NCBI RefSeq assembly: GCF_005889715.1
Contig: NZ_VCKW01000028.1
Location: 1 to 50,196, forward strand
Length of the DNA stretch: 50,196 nucleotides
From: Actinomadura soli
Lineage (GTDB): Bacteria; Actinomycetota; Actinomycetes; Streptosporangiales; Streptosporangiaceae
Direction: 5' to 3'
Shown: piece by piece, positions 32,665 to 40,944 of the stretch
Layout: each line of letters begins with the position of its first letter
Numbering within the stretch: position 1 is the stretch's first letter
The notes under the pieces: generated by a model
The model's input: the letters and a program-made list of their open reading frames with translations, nothing else
Database searches by the model: none
What the model was told of the DNA's origin: nothing
Position numbers and translations under genes: made by a program

Positions 32665-33414
32665 ATGGACAAGGTGGTGACGAACGCCGCGGCGGCCGTC
32701 GCGGACGTGCCGGACGGGGCGTCGCTGGCCGTGGGCGGATTCGGGCTGAGCGGCGTGCCGAACGTCCTCATCGAGGCGCTGCACGCGGCCGGGCCCGGCC
32801 GGCTGAGCGTGGTGTCGAACAACTGCGGCGTCGACGGCGGCGGTCTCGGCATCCTGCTGGAGGCGGGGCAGATCGTCAGGGTGACCGGTTCCTATATCGG
32901 CGACAACAAGACGTTCGCCCGCAAGTACCTGGCCGGTGAGGTCGAAGTCGAGCTGATCCCGCAGGGCACGCTCGCGGAGCGGCTCCGCGCGGGCGGCTGC
33001 GGCATCCCCGCCTTCTACACCCCGGCGGGTGTCGGGACGCCCGTCGCCGAGGGCGGCCTGCCGTGGCGGTACGGCGCCGACAAGTCCGTCGAGGTGGCGT
33101 CCCCGGCCAAGGAGGTCCGCGAGTTCGACGGCACCCCGTACGTGCTGGAACGCGGCATCCGCACCGACTTCGCGCTGGTGCGGGCCCGGCGCGGCGACCG
33201 GCACGGCAACCTCGTGTTCGGCAAGGCGTCCCGGAACTTCAACCCGCTCGCGGCGATGGCGGGCCGCGTCACGGTCGCGGAGGTCGAGGAGCTGGTGGAC
33301 GCCCTCGAACCCGACGAGGTGCACCTGCCGGGCGTGTTCGTCCAGCGGGTCGTGGAACTGACGCCCGAGCAGGCCGCGGACAAGGGAATCGAGAAGAGGA
33401 CGGTGCGCGCCTGA
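32665..33414 (+). CDS. pcaI: 3-oxoacid (3-oxoadipate) CoA-transferase subunit A
   Basis: A 249-aa alpha subunit of a family I CoA transferase. Marks are [19 protein letters not shown] near the N-terminus, [43 protein letters not shown] and the C-terminal [14 protein letters not shown]. It pairs with the B subunit at 33414-34043, whose ATG shares a base with this stop (TGATG). AGGATG lies about 10 nt before the ATG. The neighbouring PcaR-like regulator favours succinyl-CoA:3-oxoadipate transfer. Succinyl-CoA:acetoacetate (ScoA) is the alternative, because no other pca genes are in view. Confidence 0.9.
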   Translation: MDKVVTNAAAAVADVPDGASLAVGGFGLSGVPNVLIEALHAAGPGRLSVVSNNCGVDGGGLGILLEAGQIVRVTGSYIGDNKTFARKYLAGEVEVELIPQGTLAERLRAGGCGIPAFYTPAGVGTPVAEGGLPWRYGADKSVEVASPAKEVREFDGTPYVLERGIRTDFALVRARRGDRHGNLVFGKASRNFNPLAAMAGRVTVAEVEELVDALEPDEVHLPGVFVQRVVELTPEQAADKGIEKRTVRA

Positions 33415-34043
33415 TGGCCTGGTCCCGCGACGAGATGGCGGCCCGCGCCGCCGCCGAGCTGAGCGACGGCTCGTACGTGAACCTCGGGATCGGGCTGCCG
33501 ACGCTCGTCCCCGGGCATGTGCCGCCCGGCGTGCACGTCGTCCTGCACTCGGAGAACGGCATCCTCGGCGTCGGCCCCTACCCGGGCGAGGACGAGGTCG
33601 ACCCGGACCTGATCAACGCGGGCAAGGAGACCGTCACCGTCCTGCCGGGCGCGTCGTACTTCGACTCGTCGCTGTCGTTCGGGATGATCCGCGGCGGCCA
33701 CATCGACACCGCGATCCTCGGTGCCATGCAGGTGTCGGCCGGCGGCGACCTGGCGAACTGGATGATCCCCGGCGCGCTGGTCCGGGGCATGGGCGGGGCG
33801 ATGGACCTGGTCCACGGCGCGCGGCGCGTGATCGTCCTGACCACGCACAACGCCAAGGACGGCACCCCGAAGATCGTCGAGAGGTGCGAGCTGCCGCTGA
33901 CCGGCCGCGCGTGCGTCGACCGGATCATCACGGACCTGGCCGTCCTGGACGTCACCCCGTCCGGCCTGTCGCTGGTCGAGACGGCGCCCGGCGTCACGGT
34001 CGCGGAGGTCGTGTCCCGGACCGGCGCCAAGGTGATCCACTGA
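33414..34043 (+). CDS. pcaJ: 3-oxoacid (3-oxoadipate) CoA-transferase subunit B
   Basis: A 209-aa beta subunit with the catalytic glutamate Glu47 in the SENGILG signature. Other family segments are [51 protein letters not shown] and [18 protein letters not shown]. It is translationally coupled to subunit A. The 3' end overlaps by 50 bp the end of the convergent collagenase remnant at 33994-34701. The last residues (SRTGAKVIH) are a plausible normal terminus. Confidence 0.92.
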   Translation: MAWSRDEMAARAAAELSDGSYVNLGIGLPTLVPGHVPPGVHVVLHSENGILGVGPYPGEDEVDPDLINAGKETVTVLPGASYFDSSLSFGMIRGGHIDTAILGAMQVSAGGDLANWMIPGALVRGMGGAMDLVHGARRVIVLTTHNAKDGTPKIVERCELPLTGRACVDRIITDLAVLDVTPSGLSLVETAPGVTVAEVVSRTGAKVIH

Positions 34044-34701
34044 GCCCGCCGGCCTCCGCCTTCACCGGCGCCTCCGCTTCGGCGCAGGCGGCGGAGGCGC
34101 ACGCGGTGAGCCACACCTGCCAGTCGGCGTCGTAGCCGTCGCCGATGGTGCCGGTGAGGAACGTCCGGGCGGCGTTCCAGTTCCCCGTGCGGTAATGGCC
34201 GAGCACCGTGGCGATATCGCCGGGATGCTTCTCGAACATGTAGCGGACCGCGAGGTCGAGGTTCCAGATCTCGAACGCCGGACGCCGCCACTCCGCCTCG
34301 TGGGCGATGATCCGGGCCTGGTTGCCGGGCGCGGCCGGATCGCCTTCCAGATACATCCCGCCCGTGTTGGCGTTGATGCCGAACATCACGCCCGCGTAGG
34401 TCCGGTAGTCGGTGCGGGAATCGAAGTCCGTGACCATCTGAGGCTCACGGAATGTGTCGTACGCATCCTTGCCGACCAGCCCGAACAGCGTGTTGATACA
34501 GGCCGTCGAGGACGCTTTGATCTGCCGCACCAACTCGCTTCCCGACCGGCTCGCGAAGTCGCCCGGAGCGCACTCCGCGGCCTCCGCCGCCGACATTCCC
34601 AACGGCTGGCCCGTGACAGGATTGGGTTTCGGCTGAGCACTCGCGGGCGAGACGGCAAGGACGATCCCGAGCGCGATGACAACCCACACCCCCTCCCGCA
34701 T
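33994..34701 (-). CDS. Secreted M9-collagenase remnant lacking the catalytic module
   Basis: A 235-aa exported protein (signal peptide about residues 1-22, ending SPASAQ). Residues about 43-92 match the start of the M9 collagenase N-terminal domain ([39 protein letters not shown]). Residues about 93-150 match the segment just before the zinc site ([35 protein letters not shown]). From there the sequence jumps to what in the family lies after the active site ([35 protein letters not shown]). The HEYxHYLDG zinc motif and a large internal part are absent. It should have no peptidase activity. The C-terminal 30 residues overlap the convergent CoA-transferase gene. Confidence 0.75.
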   Translation of the reverse strand: MREGVWVVIALGIVLAVSPASAQPKPNPVTGQPLGMSAAEAAECAPGDFASRSGSELVRQIKASSTACINTLFGLVGKDAYDTFREPQMVTDFDSRTDYRTYAGVMFGINANTGGMYLEGDPAAPGNQARIIAHEAEWRRPAFEIWNLDLAVRYMFEKHPGDIATVLGHYRTGNWNAARTFLTGTIGDGYDADWQVWLTACASAACAEAEAPVKAEAGGLSGSPWRRSGTRPPRP

Positions 34702-34770
34702 TTCCTGCGCCGTGTTTTGCGAAACCCACTGATCACGAACCGGAGCGCAAAGTCCCGATTGGGGGCCGCG

Positions 34771-36417
34771 TCACCCTGCGGGCGCGGCTTCCACGCCGCC
34801 GCTGATGCTGGTGACGCGGTCGTCGAGGTCGAAGAGCACGGCCAGGCGGTACGGGTCATCTCCGTCCGCGCGCCGGCCCTGGATCCGGGCGGGCGTGTTC
34901 TCCACGATCCTGGCGCCGTCGCGGCTGAGGACGGCGTTGACCTCGATGTGCTCCTTGGCCCTCTCCAGGGGGCAGCGGACGGTGACGCGGTGCCCGTCGG
35001 CGGATTCGACGACGATGACCGCAGGCGATTCGGCGATCTCGAACCCGTGGCGCTCCATGAAGCCGCGGACCACGCGGCGCTGCTCCTGCGGCCAGACCTC
35101 GGCGGCCCGCATGAGGAGGCGGGGCACGGCCGGCCGGTCGAACCGCGCGCCGGGAAGGCTCGGATCGTCGGCGGCCAGGACGAGACGCCCCTTCCCGTCA
35201 TTGACCGTGACGAAGCTGACCCCCTTGGCGCCGATCAGCGGGGCGACGGAAAGGGCCATCGTGAAGGCGCCCTCGGCCGGATGGTTGAACCGGGAGAAGT
35301 CGAGGTGGCCCTTGATCAGTTCGGGGATCTGGTGGCGTTCGCCGAATTCCCGGATGGTGCGCAGCTTCGCCAGGGAGGGCAGGTCCTGGCCCCAGCTGGG
35401 GTTGTCCCATGTCCATAGCCAGATCTGGGAAAGGTTCGAGAAGCTGCCCAGGACGGTGAGGCCCCGCAGGGTGCGGCCGTCCAGGGTCATGGTCGCTTCC
35501 TCCGGGTCCCATTCGATGTGTTCCATCGTGAAAACGTCATTGAAGGCGTCCTGCTGCTGGATCGCGGCGGCGGAGAGTTCACTGGCGAACGCCTGGAACT
35601 CCGGGCTGTAGAAGGTCGGCCCGTCCGGGAACTCGCCCCAGAACCGGGCCATCCGGTGCCGCCCCGCATTCGCGTAGATATCACCGAGCTTGCGCGCGGA
35701 CCTCTTGTTGCCGACCTCCAGAACCGCCCTGCGCAGCCAGGCGACGGCCTCATTCACGTTCTGCCGCTCCAGATGGACGCCCGCGATCGCGTCGGCGGCA
35801 TCGGGATGCTTGAGCTCCGCGGCGCGCCGCCATGCCTCCATGCGCTTTTCGGGTTCACCCCTGTCCTGCCATACGAACCCCAGGTTGTACGCGGCAATGG
35901 CGTTACCGGCGTCGGCCGCCCGGCCGTACCATTCCGCGGCGGCGACGAGATCGCCTTTCCCGTCGTCGTCATAGATAGCCCCGAGGTTGGACGCCGCCTT
36001 GTCGTCGGACTCCAGTTCCCAGGCGCGCTCGTAGCACTGTTTGGCCTCGTCCACGGCCCCTCGATCGCGGAGCAGCACGCCGAGGTTGAGGTAGGCCCCC
36101 GCGTGGCCCCCCTCCGCGGCCCGCCGGTACCAGCGCTCGGCCTCCTCCAGATCGCCGCGCGTCCGCTCCACGTAGCCGACCTCGAACGCGCTCTCCGGCA
36201 CACCCTGCTCCGCCGCGCGCCGGTACCACTCCTCCGCCCCCGCCTTGTCGCCCCGGCTCAGCAGCAGCCCGGCCAGGTCGTGGGCGGCGACCGCACGCCC
36301 CTGCTCGAACGCCTCCCGGAAGCACCGCTCCGCCTCCGCCGGATCGCCCTCGCGCCGCGCCCGGAGCCCCTCCTCATGCAGGACGATCGCCTCAGCCGAC
36401 TGTCCGGCATCGCGCAT
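34771..36417 (-). CDS. Sel1/TPR repeat protein with a C-terminal DUF6882-like domain
   Basis: A 548-aa cytoplasmic protein. Residues about 10-255 are seven or so Sel1-like TPR units (AEEWYRRAAEQGVPESAFEV, AERWYRRAAEGGHAGAYLNL, AAEWYGRAADAGNAIAAYNL). Residues about 275-430 form a DUF6882-like domain with the pattern LGSFSNLSQIWLWTWDNPSW. A further alpha/beta part runs to the C-terminus. No signal or membrane helix is seen. It is probably a scaffold in protein-protein interactions. The start at 36417 has no strong ribosome site. It is transcribed alone. Confidence 0.88.
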   Translation of the reverse strand: MRDAGQSAEAIVLHEEGLRARREGDPAEAERCFREAFEQGRAVAAHDLAGLLLSRGDKAGAEEWYRRAAEQGVPESAFEVGYVERTRGDLEEAERWYRRAAEGGHAGAYLNLGVLLRDRGAVDEAKQCYERAWELESDDKAASNLGAIYDDDGKGDLVAAAEWYGRAADAGNAIAAYNLGFVWQDRGEPEKRMEAWRRAAELKHPDAADAIAGVHLERQNVNEAVAWLRRAVLEVGNKRSARKLGDIYANAGRHRMARFWGEFPDGPTFYSPEFQAFASELSAAAIQQQDAFNDVFTMEHIEWDPEEATMTLDGRTLRGLTVLGSFSNLSQIWLWTWDNPSWGQDLPSLAKLRTIREFGERHQIPELIKGHLDFSRFNHPAEGAFTMALSVAPLIGAKGVSFVTVNDGKGRLVLAADDPSLPGARFDRPAVPRLLMRAAEVWPQEQRRVVRGFMERHGFEIAESPAVIVVESADGHRVTVRCPLERAKEHIEVNAVLSRDGARIVENTPARIQGRRADGDDPYRLAVLFDLDDRVTSISGGVEAAPAG

Positions 36418-36558
36418 AGGGGCACTCCTCGTGTCGTTTCATCCGGGCCGCTTGATCATAAAGAACGACGCAGAAGAAGGACTCCGGGTTCGCCGAAAGC
36501 CTGAGGAGTATGAGATCGGCTGTGCCGAGTGACATCGGCCACTCGCACGGGCGGATTG

Positions 36559-36954
36559 TCAGGTGGCGGTGGCGGCCTTCCATAGGTGGCCGTCGGGGTC
36601 GCTGAAGTAGCCGGAGTATCCGCCCCATTCGGCGCCGGTCGCCTCCTTGACCACGGCGCCGCCGGCCGCCACCGCGGCGCGCATTACCTCGTCCACCGTG
36701 TCGCGGGAGTCGGCGATGAAGTGAAATGAGGAGCCGCGGAAGCCCGATCCCTCCGCGGGGACACCGGCGTCCTGCGCCGCCGCCTCCCACTTGTACAGGA
36801 CGAGTGCCGAGGATCCCTCGCCCAGCTCGCATTTGACGTAGTCGCCGTAGTCCTGGACGATCTCGCAGCCCAGGCCCTCCCCATAGAACTTCTTGGCGCG
36901 GGCCACATCCGTGACGCCGATCATGATGGCGCTCACCTTCAACTTCGTTTCCAT
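36559..36954 (-). CDS. VOC-family (glyoxalase-fold) protein
   Basis: A 131-aa two-module VOC protein: KVSAIMIGVTDVARAKKFYG ... EIVQDYGDYVKCELGEGS, then SSFHFIADSRDTVDEVMRAA ... GYSGYFSDPDGHLWKAA. The closing DPDGHLWK is usual for the family. The ATG at 36954 gives a normal N-terminus, while the open frame continues 23 codons upstream without family similarity. It is divergent from the PAP2 gene with a 144-bp gap. The substrate is unknown. Confidence 0.87.
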   Translation of the reverse strand: METKLKVSAIMIGVTDVARAKKFYGEGLGCEIVQDYGDYVKCELGEGSSALVLYKWEAAAQDAGVPAEGSGFRGSSFHFIADSRDTVDEVMRAAVAAGGAVVKEATGAEWGGYSGYFSDPDGHLWKAATAT

Positions 36955-37098
36955 GACGGTCACGCTAGGCGCGGGCCCGCCGGGGGCGCTTCTCGATTCC
37001 TGATCGGTCTGGCGAACGGCCATTCGCCCGGTCCTCAGGGTTCTCTCCGGGTTGATCCCCGATGCTCGGGGGGCCGTTCGTTCGTACCGTCCTTTTTC

Positions 37099-37737
37099 AT
37101 GACCAACTATTCATCGTCGATGAGGACGTGGCGGCTCAAGGCGGCGGCAGCGGGCGGTCTGGGCCTGGCCGCGATGGTGATCGCCGGGATCGCGCTGGAC
37201 GACCGCGTCCCGCCCCTGGACACCTGGATCGTCGCCCACCTGTACTCCCGGCCGGAGACGGCACCCGCCATGATCGCCACGGTGCTCAGCGGCGCCGGAA
37301 CGATCGCCGGGCTCGCCCTTCTCCTGGCCGCCGCGTCCGGCCTCGTCCGGCGGCGCCGCGCACGGGGCGCCCGGCTGCTTCCGCGTCACGGGGTGCTGCT
37401 CGTGGCGTGCCTTGCCACCGTGGCCCTGCAGGCGGCGTTCCGACGTCCGGGGCCGCCCGTCACGTCCCAGGACTGGACCTACCCCAGCGGGCACGTGACC
37501 GTGCTCGCCGCGCTGGTCTTCACCGCGTTCGTGATCAGCTTGGAGCTGACCGCCGCGTGGCGCGTCACGGTGCTCGCCGGGGGCGTGACGACGCTGGCGG
37601 CGGTATCGGCCAGCCGCGTCACGCTGGGCGAGCACTACCTGGTCGATGTGGTCGCCGCGCTGCTCGCCACGATCGGCGCCGGCCTGCTCGCCGTCGCCGC
37701 CCTGAACCTCCGGCCGCGCCATCGGGTGCCGGGGTGA
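37099..37737 (+). CDS. PAP2-family membrane phosphatase
   Basis: A 212-aa membrane protein with about five to six helices and the three-part PAP2 signature: a shortened KxxxxxxRP-like FRRPGPP, PSGH (TYPSGHVTV) and SRVTLGEHYLVDV (about residues 173-185; active His in GEHYLVD). These enzymes remove phosphate from phosphatidate, undecaprenyl pyrophosphate or similar lipids at the outer leaflet. No Shine-Dalgarno is visible before the ATG. It ends 16 bp from the convergent CGNR gene, with the small dyad CCGGCG-a-CGCCGG between. Confidence 0.88.
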   Translation: MTNYSSSMRTWRLKAAAAGGLGLAAMVIAGIALDDRVPPLDTWIVAHLYSRPETAPAMIATVLSGAGTIAGLALLLAAASGLVRRRRARGARLLPRHGVLLVACLATVALQAAFRRPGPPVTSQDWTYPSGHVTVLAALVFTAFVISLELTAAWRVTVLAGGVTTLAAVSASRVTLGEHYLVDVVAALLATIGAGLLAVAALNLRPRHRVPG

Positions 37738-37753
37738 CCGGCGACGCCGGGGC

Positions 37754-38287
37754 TCAGTGGCGGCCGGTGGTCCGGGCGTAGTGGGCGTTGACCTTGGCGC
37801 GGTTGCCGCAGCCGGTCATCGAGCACCAGCGGCGGCGGCCGTTGCGCGAGGTGTCGAGGAACCACAGGACGCAGTCGGCGCCGGCGCAGTGGCGGAGCCG
37901 GTCCGGGGGCGCCGTGGCGAGAAGGTCGAGGTAGGCCCGCGCCACGAGCCAGGCGGGACGCCATGACTCGTCGTCCAGGTCCAGGTGCTCGGCCGGGACG
38001 CCGTCACGCAGGGAGAGGCGCAATGCGCCGTGCTCCAGAACGGCGTTGACCTCGTCGTCGACGCCCTCGTCCAGAGAGCGCCGGATGGCGGTGCGCGCCG
38101 TCAGCAAGGGCGCCAGGTAGCGCTCCGAGCCGCCGGACGGGCCGCCGGACGGCAGGTCGTGTTCGCGCAGCCAGGCGTCGAGCGCGGCGGGGTCGTCGAA
38201 CTCGTCCAGAATCTTCCCGCCCTCGGGCCATCGCGTGTTGACCAGGTCGAGCGGCAGGGGTTCACCGGTCAGCGGTCTGCGCGCCAT
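37754..38287 (-). CDS. CGNR zinc-finger (ABATE-domain) regulator 1
   Basis: A 177-aa protein with an N-terminal ABATE stress-sensing domain (PLPLDLVNTRWPEGGKILDE) and a C-terminal CGNR zinc finger (CAGADCVLWFLDTSRNGRRR, WCSMTGCGNRAKVNAHYAR) with four Cys and the CGNR box. Such proteins are probable transcription factors. A 12-bp in-frame duplication (38129-38152) gives PSGGPSGG between the domains. It is divergent from the MFS/hydrolase operon, and the gap contains TAACC/GGTTA inverted repeats, so it is the likely regulator of that operon and of itself. Confidence 0.92.
   Translation of the reverse strand: MARRPLTGEPLPLDLVNTRWPEGGKILDEFDDPAALDAWLREHDLPSGGPSGGSERYLAPLLTARTAIRRSLDEGVDDEVNAVLEHGALRLSLRDGVPAEHLDLDDESWRPAWLVARAYLDLLATAPPDRLRHCAGADCVLWFLDTSRNGRRRWCSMTGCGNRAKVNAHYARTTGRH
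38129..38152. repeat. 12-bp tandem duplication in CGNR gene 1
   Basis: gccgccggacgg occurs twice without a gap (38129-38140 and 38141-38152). The frame is kept and PSGG is doubled in the interdomain linker. Confidence 0.93.
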
Positions 38288-38343
38288 GACCCCATCCTAA
38301 CCGCTAACACAGGCTTGACAAGTTAGGTGCCGCGATGACATAA

Positions 38344-38377
38344 CTCTAACCGTCATAAGTTATTTGAACGGTTAGAG
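38344..38377. promoter_or_regulatory. CTCTAACCGT inverted repeat upstream of the MFS/hydrolase operon
   Basis: CTCTAACCGT (38344-38353) and ACGGTTAGAG (38368-38377) are perfect 10-bp arms with a 14-bp spacer. The right arm abuts the GGGG ribosome site. TTGACA at 38315-38320 with CATAAC 18 bp further is a plausible promoter, placing the dyad over the start of transcription. A weaker CCTAAC ... GTTAGG pair lies next to the CGNR start. Confidence 0.65.
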
Positions 38378-38383
38378 GGGTCG

Positions 38384-39574
38384 ATGATGGGGCAGCGACG
38401 CGTCGCCGGGGCGGCACTCGCCGCGCAGGCGGTGTCCTTCGGGCTCAACTTCTCGGCGGGGGTCTTCTTCGCCCCCGTCTCCGGCGCGTACGGGCTGTCG
38501 GCGACGACGCTCGCCGTCGCCGCGGGGCTCGCGACCGCGGTGACCGGGCCCGCGCAGCCGGTGGTCGGCGCGCTGGTCGACCGGCTCGGGGCACGGCTCG
38601 TCCTGCTGGCCGGGCTGACGTTGATCTCCACCGGCTATGTGGTGCTCGCGGCGGTGCGCGAGCCCTGGCAGTTCGTCGCCGCCTACGTGGTCTTCGGCGG
38701 GCTCGGCTTCGCAGCCTCGTCCAGCCTGGTCGTCACCGCCCTGATCGGACGGTCCGCCGGCGACCGGGTCGGCGCCGCGCTGGCCCGCGCCGCCGTCGGG
38801 ATCAACCTCGGCCAGGTGCTCGTCCCGTGGGCGGCGACCGCGCTGTTCGGACCGGTCGGCGTGCGCGGCGCGTACCTGGCCCTCGGGCTCACCGGGTTGC
38901 TGGCCATGGCCGTGCTGGCGGCCGTCCTGCCGCGCGAGGGCAGGCCCGTTCCGGAGCCGTCCGGGGCGGTGCGGCTGCGCGGCAAAGGGCGGCTGCTGGC
39001 GTCCTTCGGCCTGCACTCGGCGACGCTGTACGTCCTGATCCTCCTGCTGCCCAAGTACGCCACCGAACTGGGCTGGACGGCCGCGGAGGCGGGACGGCTC
39101 GTCGCCGCCGGCGCGGTCGCCGCCGCGATCTCCCAGCTCGCCGTCGCCCGGCTCCTGCGCCGGTTCGAACCCGAGACCCTGCTGCGCGCGGTGCACACCG
39201 TCCGGGCCGTCGCGCTGGCGCTCGCGGCCACCGCCACCGGCCCCCTCCCCCTGATCGCCGCCGCGGTGGTCTTCGGTACGGCCTCGTTCACCGTCATCCC
39301 GCTGACCATGACGCTGCTGACCCGCGATCTCGGCGGGGCCCGGCTCGGCCGCGGGCTCGCCCCGGCCTGGGTCATCCACCAGGTCTCGGCCGGTCTCGCG
39401 CTCGGCGTCGCCGCCGCCGTGCACGCCGCGACCGGCAGCTACCGGGGCTACTTCGCCCTCGGCGTCGCGCTGAGCCTCACCGCCGCGATCCTGGCCGGTC
39501 CCGTGCCGGCCGTCCGGACCTCCCTGACCGCCCTGACCACCCGTTGGATCTATCGAAAGGAAAACGCACGATGA
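38384..39574 (+). CDS. MFS transporter (OFA/oxalate-formate antiporter-like)
   Basis: A 396-aa major facilitator with twelve predicted helices in two halves joined by a basic loop (PREGRPVPEPSG ... RLRGKGRLL, about residues 185-205). FSAGVFFAPVSGAYGLSATT and GALVDRLGARLVLLAG resemble monocarboxylate/OFA-type carriers. AGAGGGG precedes the ATG. An ATG three bases later is equally possible. It overlaps the hydrolase gene at ATGA (39571-39574). Together with the hydrolase it probably handles uptake or efflux of the hydrolase's substrate or product, under CGNR control. Confidence 0.9.
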   Translation: MMGQRRVAGAALAAQAVSFGLNFSAGVFFAPVSGAYGLSATTLAVAAGLATAVTGPAQPVVGALVDRLGARLVLLAGLTLISTGYVVLAAVREPWQFVAAYVVFGGLGFAASSSLVVTALIGRSAGDRVGAALARAAVGINLGQVLVPWAATALFGPVGVRGAYLALGLTGLLAMAVLAAVLPREGRPVPEPSGAVRLRGKGRLLASFGLHSATLYVLILLLPKYATELGWTAAEAGRLVAAGAVAAAISQLAVARLLRRFEPETLLRAVHTVRAVALALAATATGPLPLIAAAVVFGTASFTVIPLTMTLLTRDLGGARLGRGLAPAWVIHQVSAGLALGVAAAVHAATGSYRGYFALGVALSLTAAILAGPVPAVRTSLTALTTRWIYRKENAR

Positions 39575-40434
39575 ACGTCCGTCACCACACCGTCCAGATC
39601 AAGGGCCTCGACGTCTTCTACCGGGAGGCCGGCGACCCGGCCAACCCCGCCCTGGTCCTGCTGCACGGCTTCCCCACCAGCTCGGCGATGTTCCGCGGCC
39701 TGCTGCGCGACCTGTCGGACGACTACCGCCTCATCGCCCCCGACCACATCGGCTTCGGCCAGTCGGCGATGCCCCTCGTCCACGAGTTCGAGTACGGCTT
39801 CGAGAGCCTCACCGAGATCACCCTCGGGCTGCTCGACACGCTCGGGCTCGACCGGTTCGCGCTCTACATCCAGGACTACGGCGCCCCCATCGGGCTGCGC
39901 ATCGCCAGCCGCCATCCCGACCGGGTCACCGCCATCATCAGCCAGAGCGGCAACGCCTACCTGGAGGGCTTCACCCCCTTCTGGGAGGTGCTGTTCGCCC
40001 ACGCCAAGGACCGGCAGGCGAACGAGACCGCCGTCCGCGCGCTGCTGGAGCCGGACGCCACCCGATGGCAGTACACCCACGGCGTCCCCGCCGACCGGCT
40101 GGACCGCCTCTCCCCCGACACCTGGACCTTGGACCAGACCTACCTCGACCGGCCCGGCAACAAGGAGATCCAGCTCCAGCTGTTCTGGGACTACCAGTTC
40201 AACCTCGACGGCTACCCGGACTTCCAGGAGTACTTCCGCACCCACCGTCCGCCCACCCTGGTCGCCTGGGGCCGCAACGACGAGATCTTCGGAGCCGAGG
40301 GCGCGCGGGCGTACGCCCGCGACCTGCCCGACGCCGAGATCCACCTCCTCGACGCCGGTCACTTCGCGCTGGAGACCCACGGACCCGAGATCGCCGATCT
40401 CATCCGCGCCTTCCTCGCCCGCGCGCTCGGCTGA
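39571..40434 (+). CDS. Alpha/beta hydrolase with an Asp nucleophile (haloalkane dehalogenase/epoxide hydrolase-like)
   Basis: A 287-aa alpha/beta hydrolase. The HGFPTSS oxyanion motif is at about 32-38. The nucleophile elbow is YIQDYGAPIG, with Asp102 in place of the usual Ser. The acid is Asp in WGRNDEIFG and the base His is in DAGHFALET near the C-terminus. An Asp nucleophile points to haloalkane dehalogenase or epoxide hydrolase chemistry, not ester cleavage. AAAGGA precedes the ATG, which overlaps the MFS stop. A terminator hairpin follows. The natural substrate is unknown. Confidence 0.9.
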   Translation: MNVRHHTVQIKGLDVFYREAGDPANPALVLLHGFPTSSAMFRGLLRDLSDDYRLIAPDHIGFGQSAMPLVHEFEYGFESLTEITLGLLDTLGLDRFALYIQDYGAPIGLRIASRHPDRVTAIISQSGNAYLEGFTPFWEVLFAHAKDRQANETAVRALLEPDATRWQYTHGVPADRLDRLSPDTWTLDQTYLDRPGNKEIQLQLFWDYQFNLDGYPDFQEYFRTHRPPTLVAWGRNDEIFGAEGARAYARDLPDAEIHLLDAGHFALETHGPEIADLIRAFLARALG

Positions 40435-40450
40435 CGCCTCGGACGGGGTC

Positions 40451-40490
40451 GCCGGACGGGTTCACCGGACCCCCGGTGACCCCGTCCGGC
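40451..40490. terminator. Bidirectional terminator between the hydrolase and VOC genes
   Basis: 18-bp arms (40451-40468 and 40473-40490) pair at 17 positions around the loop ACCC. The left arm starts GCCGGACGGG and the right arm ends CCCGTCCGGC. It lies exactly between convergent stops at 40434 and 40492. Confidence 0.85.
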
Positions 40491-40491
40491 G

Positions 40492-40944
40492 CTAGGCGGC
40501 GCAGAATTCGTTGCCCTCGGGGTCCTGCATGAGCCACCAGTGCCCGGCGGGGCCCTGGTCCTGTTCGAGGATGCGGGTCGCTCCGAGGCCCTCAAGCCGG
40601 GTCACCAGCTCGTCCAGGCCGCCGGGCTCGCTGTGGATGTCGATGTGCAGGCGGTTCTTGCCGGACTTGCTCTCGGGGACGTCCTGGAACAGCAGCCGCC
40701 GCCCCTGGCCGACGCCGCTGGTCTGGTCGAACGGGTCGTCGGGGTGGCGGACGGCGGCGTAGCCGCGGAAGTTCTTGCGGCCACGATGCTCGATGACGGC
40801 CTCCTCGCCGATGTGCCCGTCCGCGAGCAGCCGCTCGATGAGCGCGCTCGGGTCCTCCACCTCGTAGCCCAGGGCCTCGGCCCAGAAGCCAGCGAGCGTG
40901 GACGCGTTCCTGCTGTCGATGACCAGCTTCCAACCCAGTGCCAT
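40492..40944 (-). CDS. VOC-family (glyoxalase-like) protein, divergent from CGNR 2
   Basis: A 150-aa VOC protein opening MALGWKLVIDSRNASTLAGFWAEALGYEVED in shape of the Glyoxalase_6 group, with KNRLHIDIHSEPG starting the second module and the closing HWWLMQDPEGNEFCAA (Glu metal ligand). The ATG at 40944 lies inside a palindrome shared with the CGNR gene. A TATAAC element ends 7 bp before it, so the mRNA should start at the ATG and lack a leader. It is probably a detoxification or sensor partner of the CGNR regulator. The substrate is unknown. Confidence 0.88.
   Translation of the reverse strand: MALGWKLVIDSRNASTLAGFWAEALGYEVEDPSALIERLLADGHIGEEAVIEHRGRKNFRGYAAVRHPDDPFDQTSGVGQGRRLLFQDVPESKSGKNRLHIDIHSEPGGLDELVTRLEGLGATRILEQDQGPAGHWWLMQDPEGNEFCAA

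Noticed and set aside
34702..34770. Possible tRNA or small RNA in AT-richer gaps (also 22528-22680 and 48501-48739)
   Set aside because: I could not find a cloverleaf, CCA-adjacent acceptor stem or clear promoter plus terminator pair.
37738..37753. CCGGCG-a-CGCCGG as a terminator between PAP2 and CGNR 1
   Set aside because: A one-base loop cannot form as drawn and the stem overlaps both gene ends, so it is at best weak.
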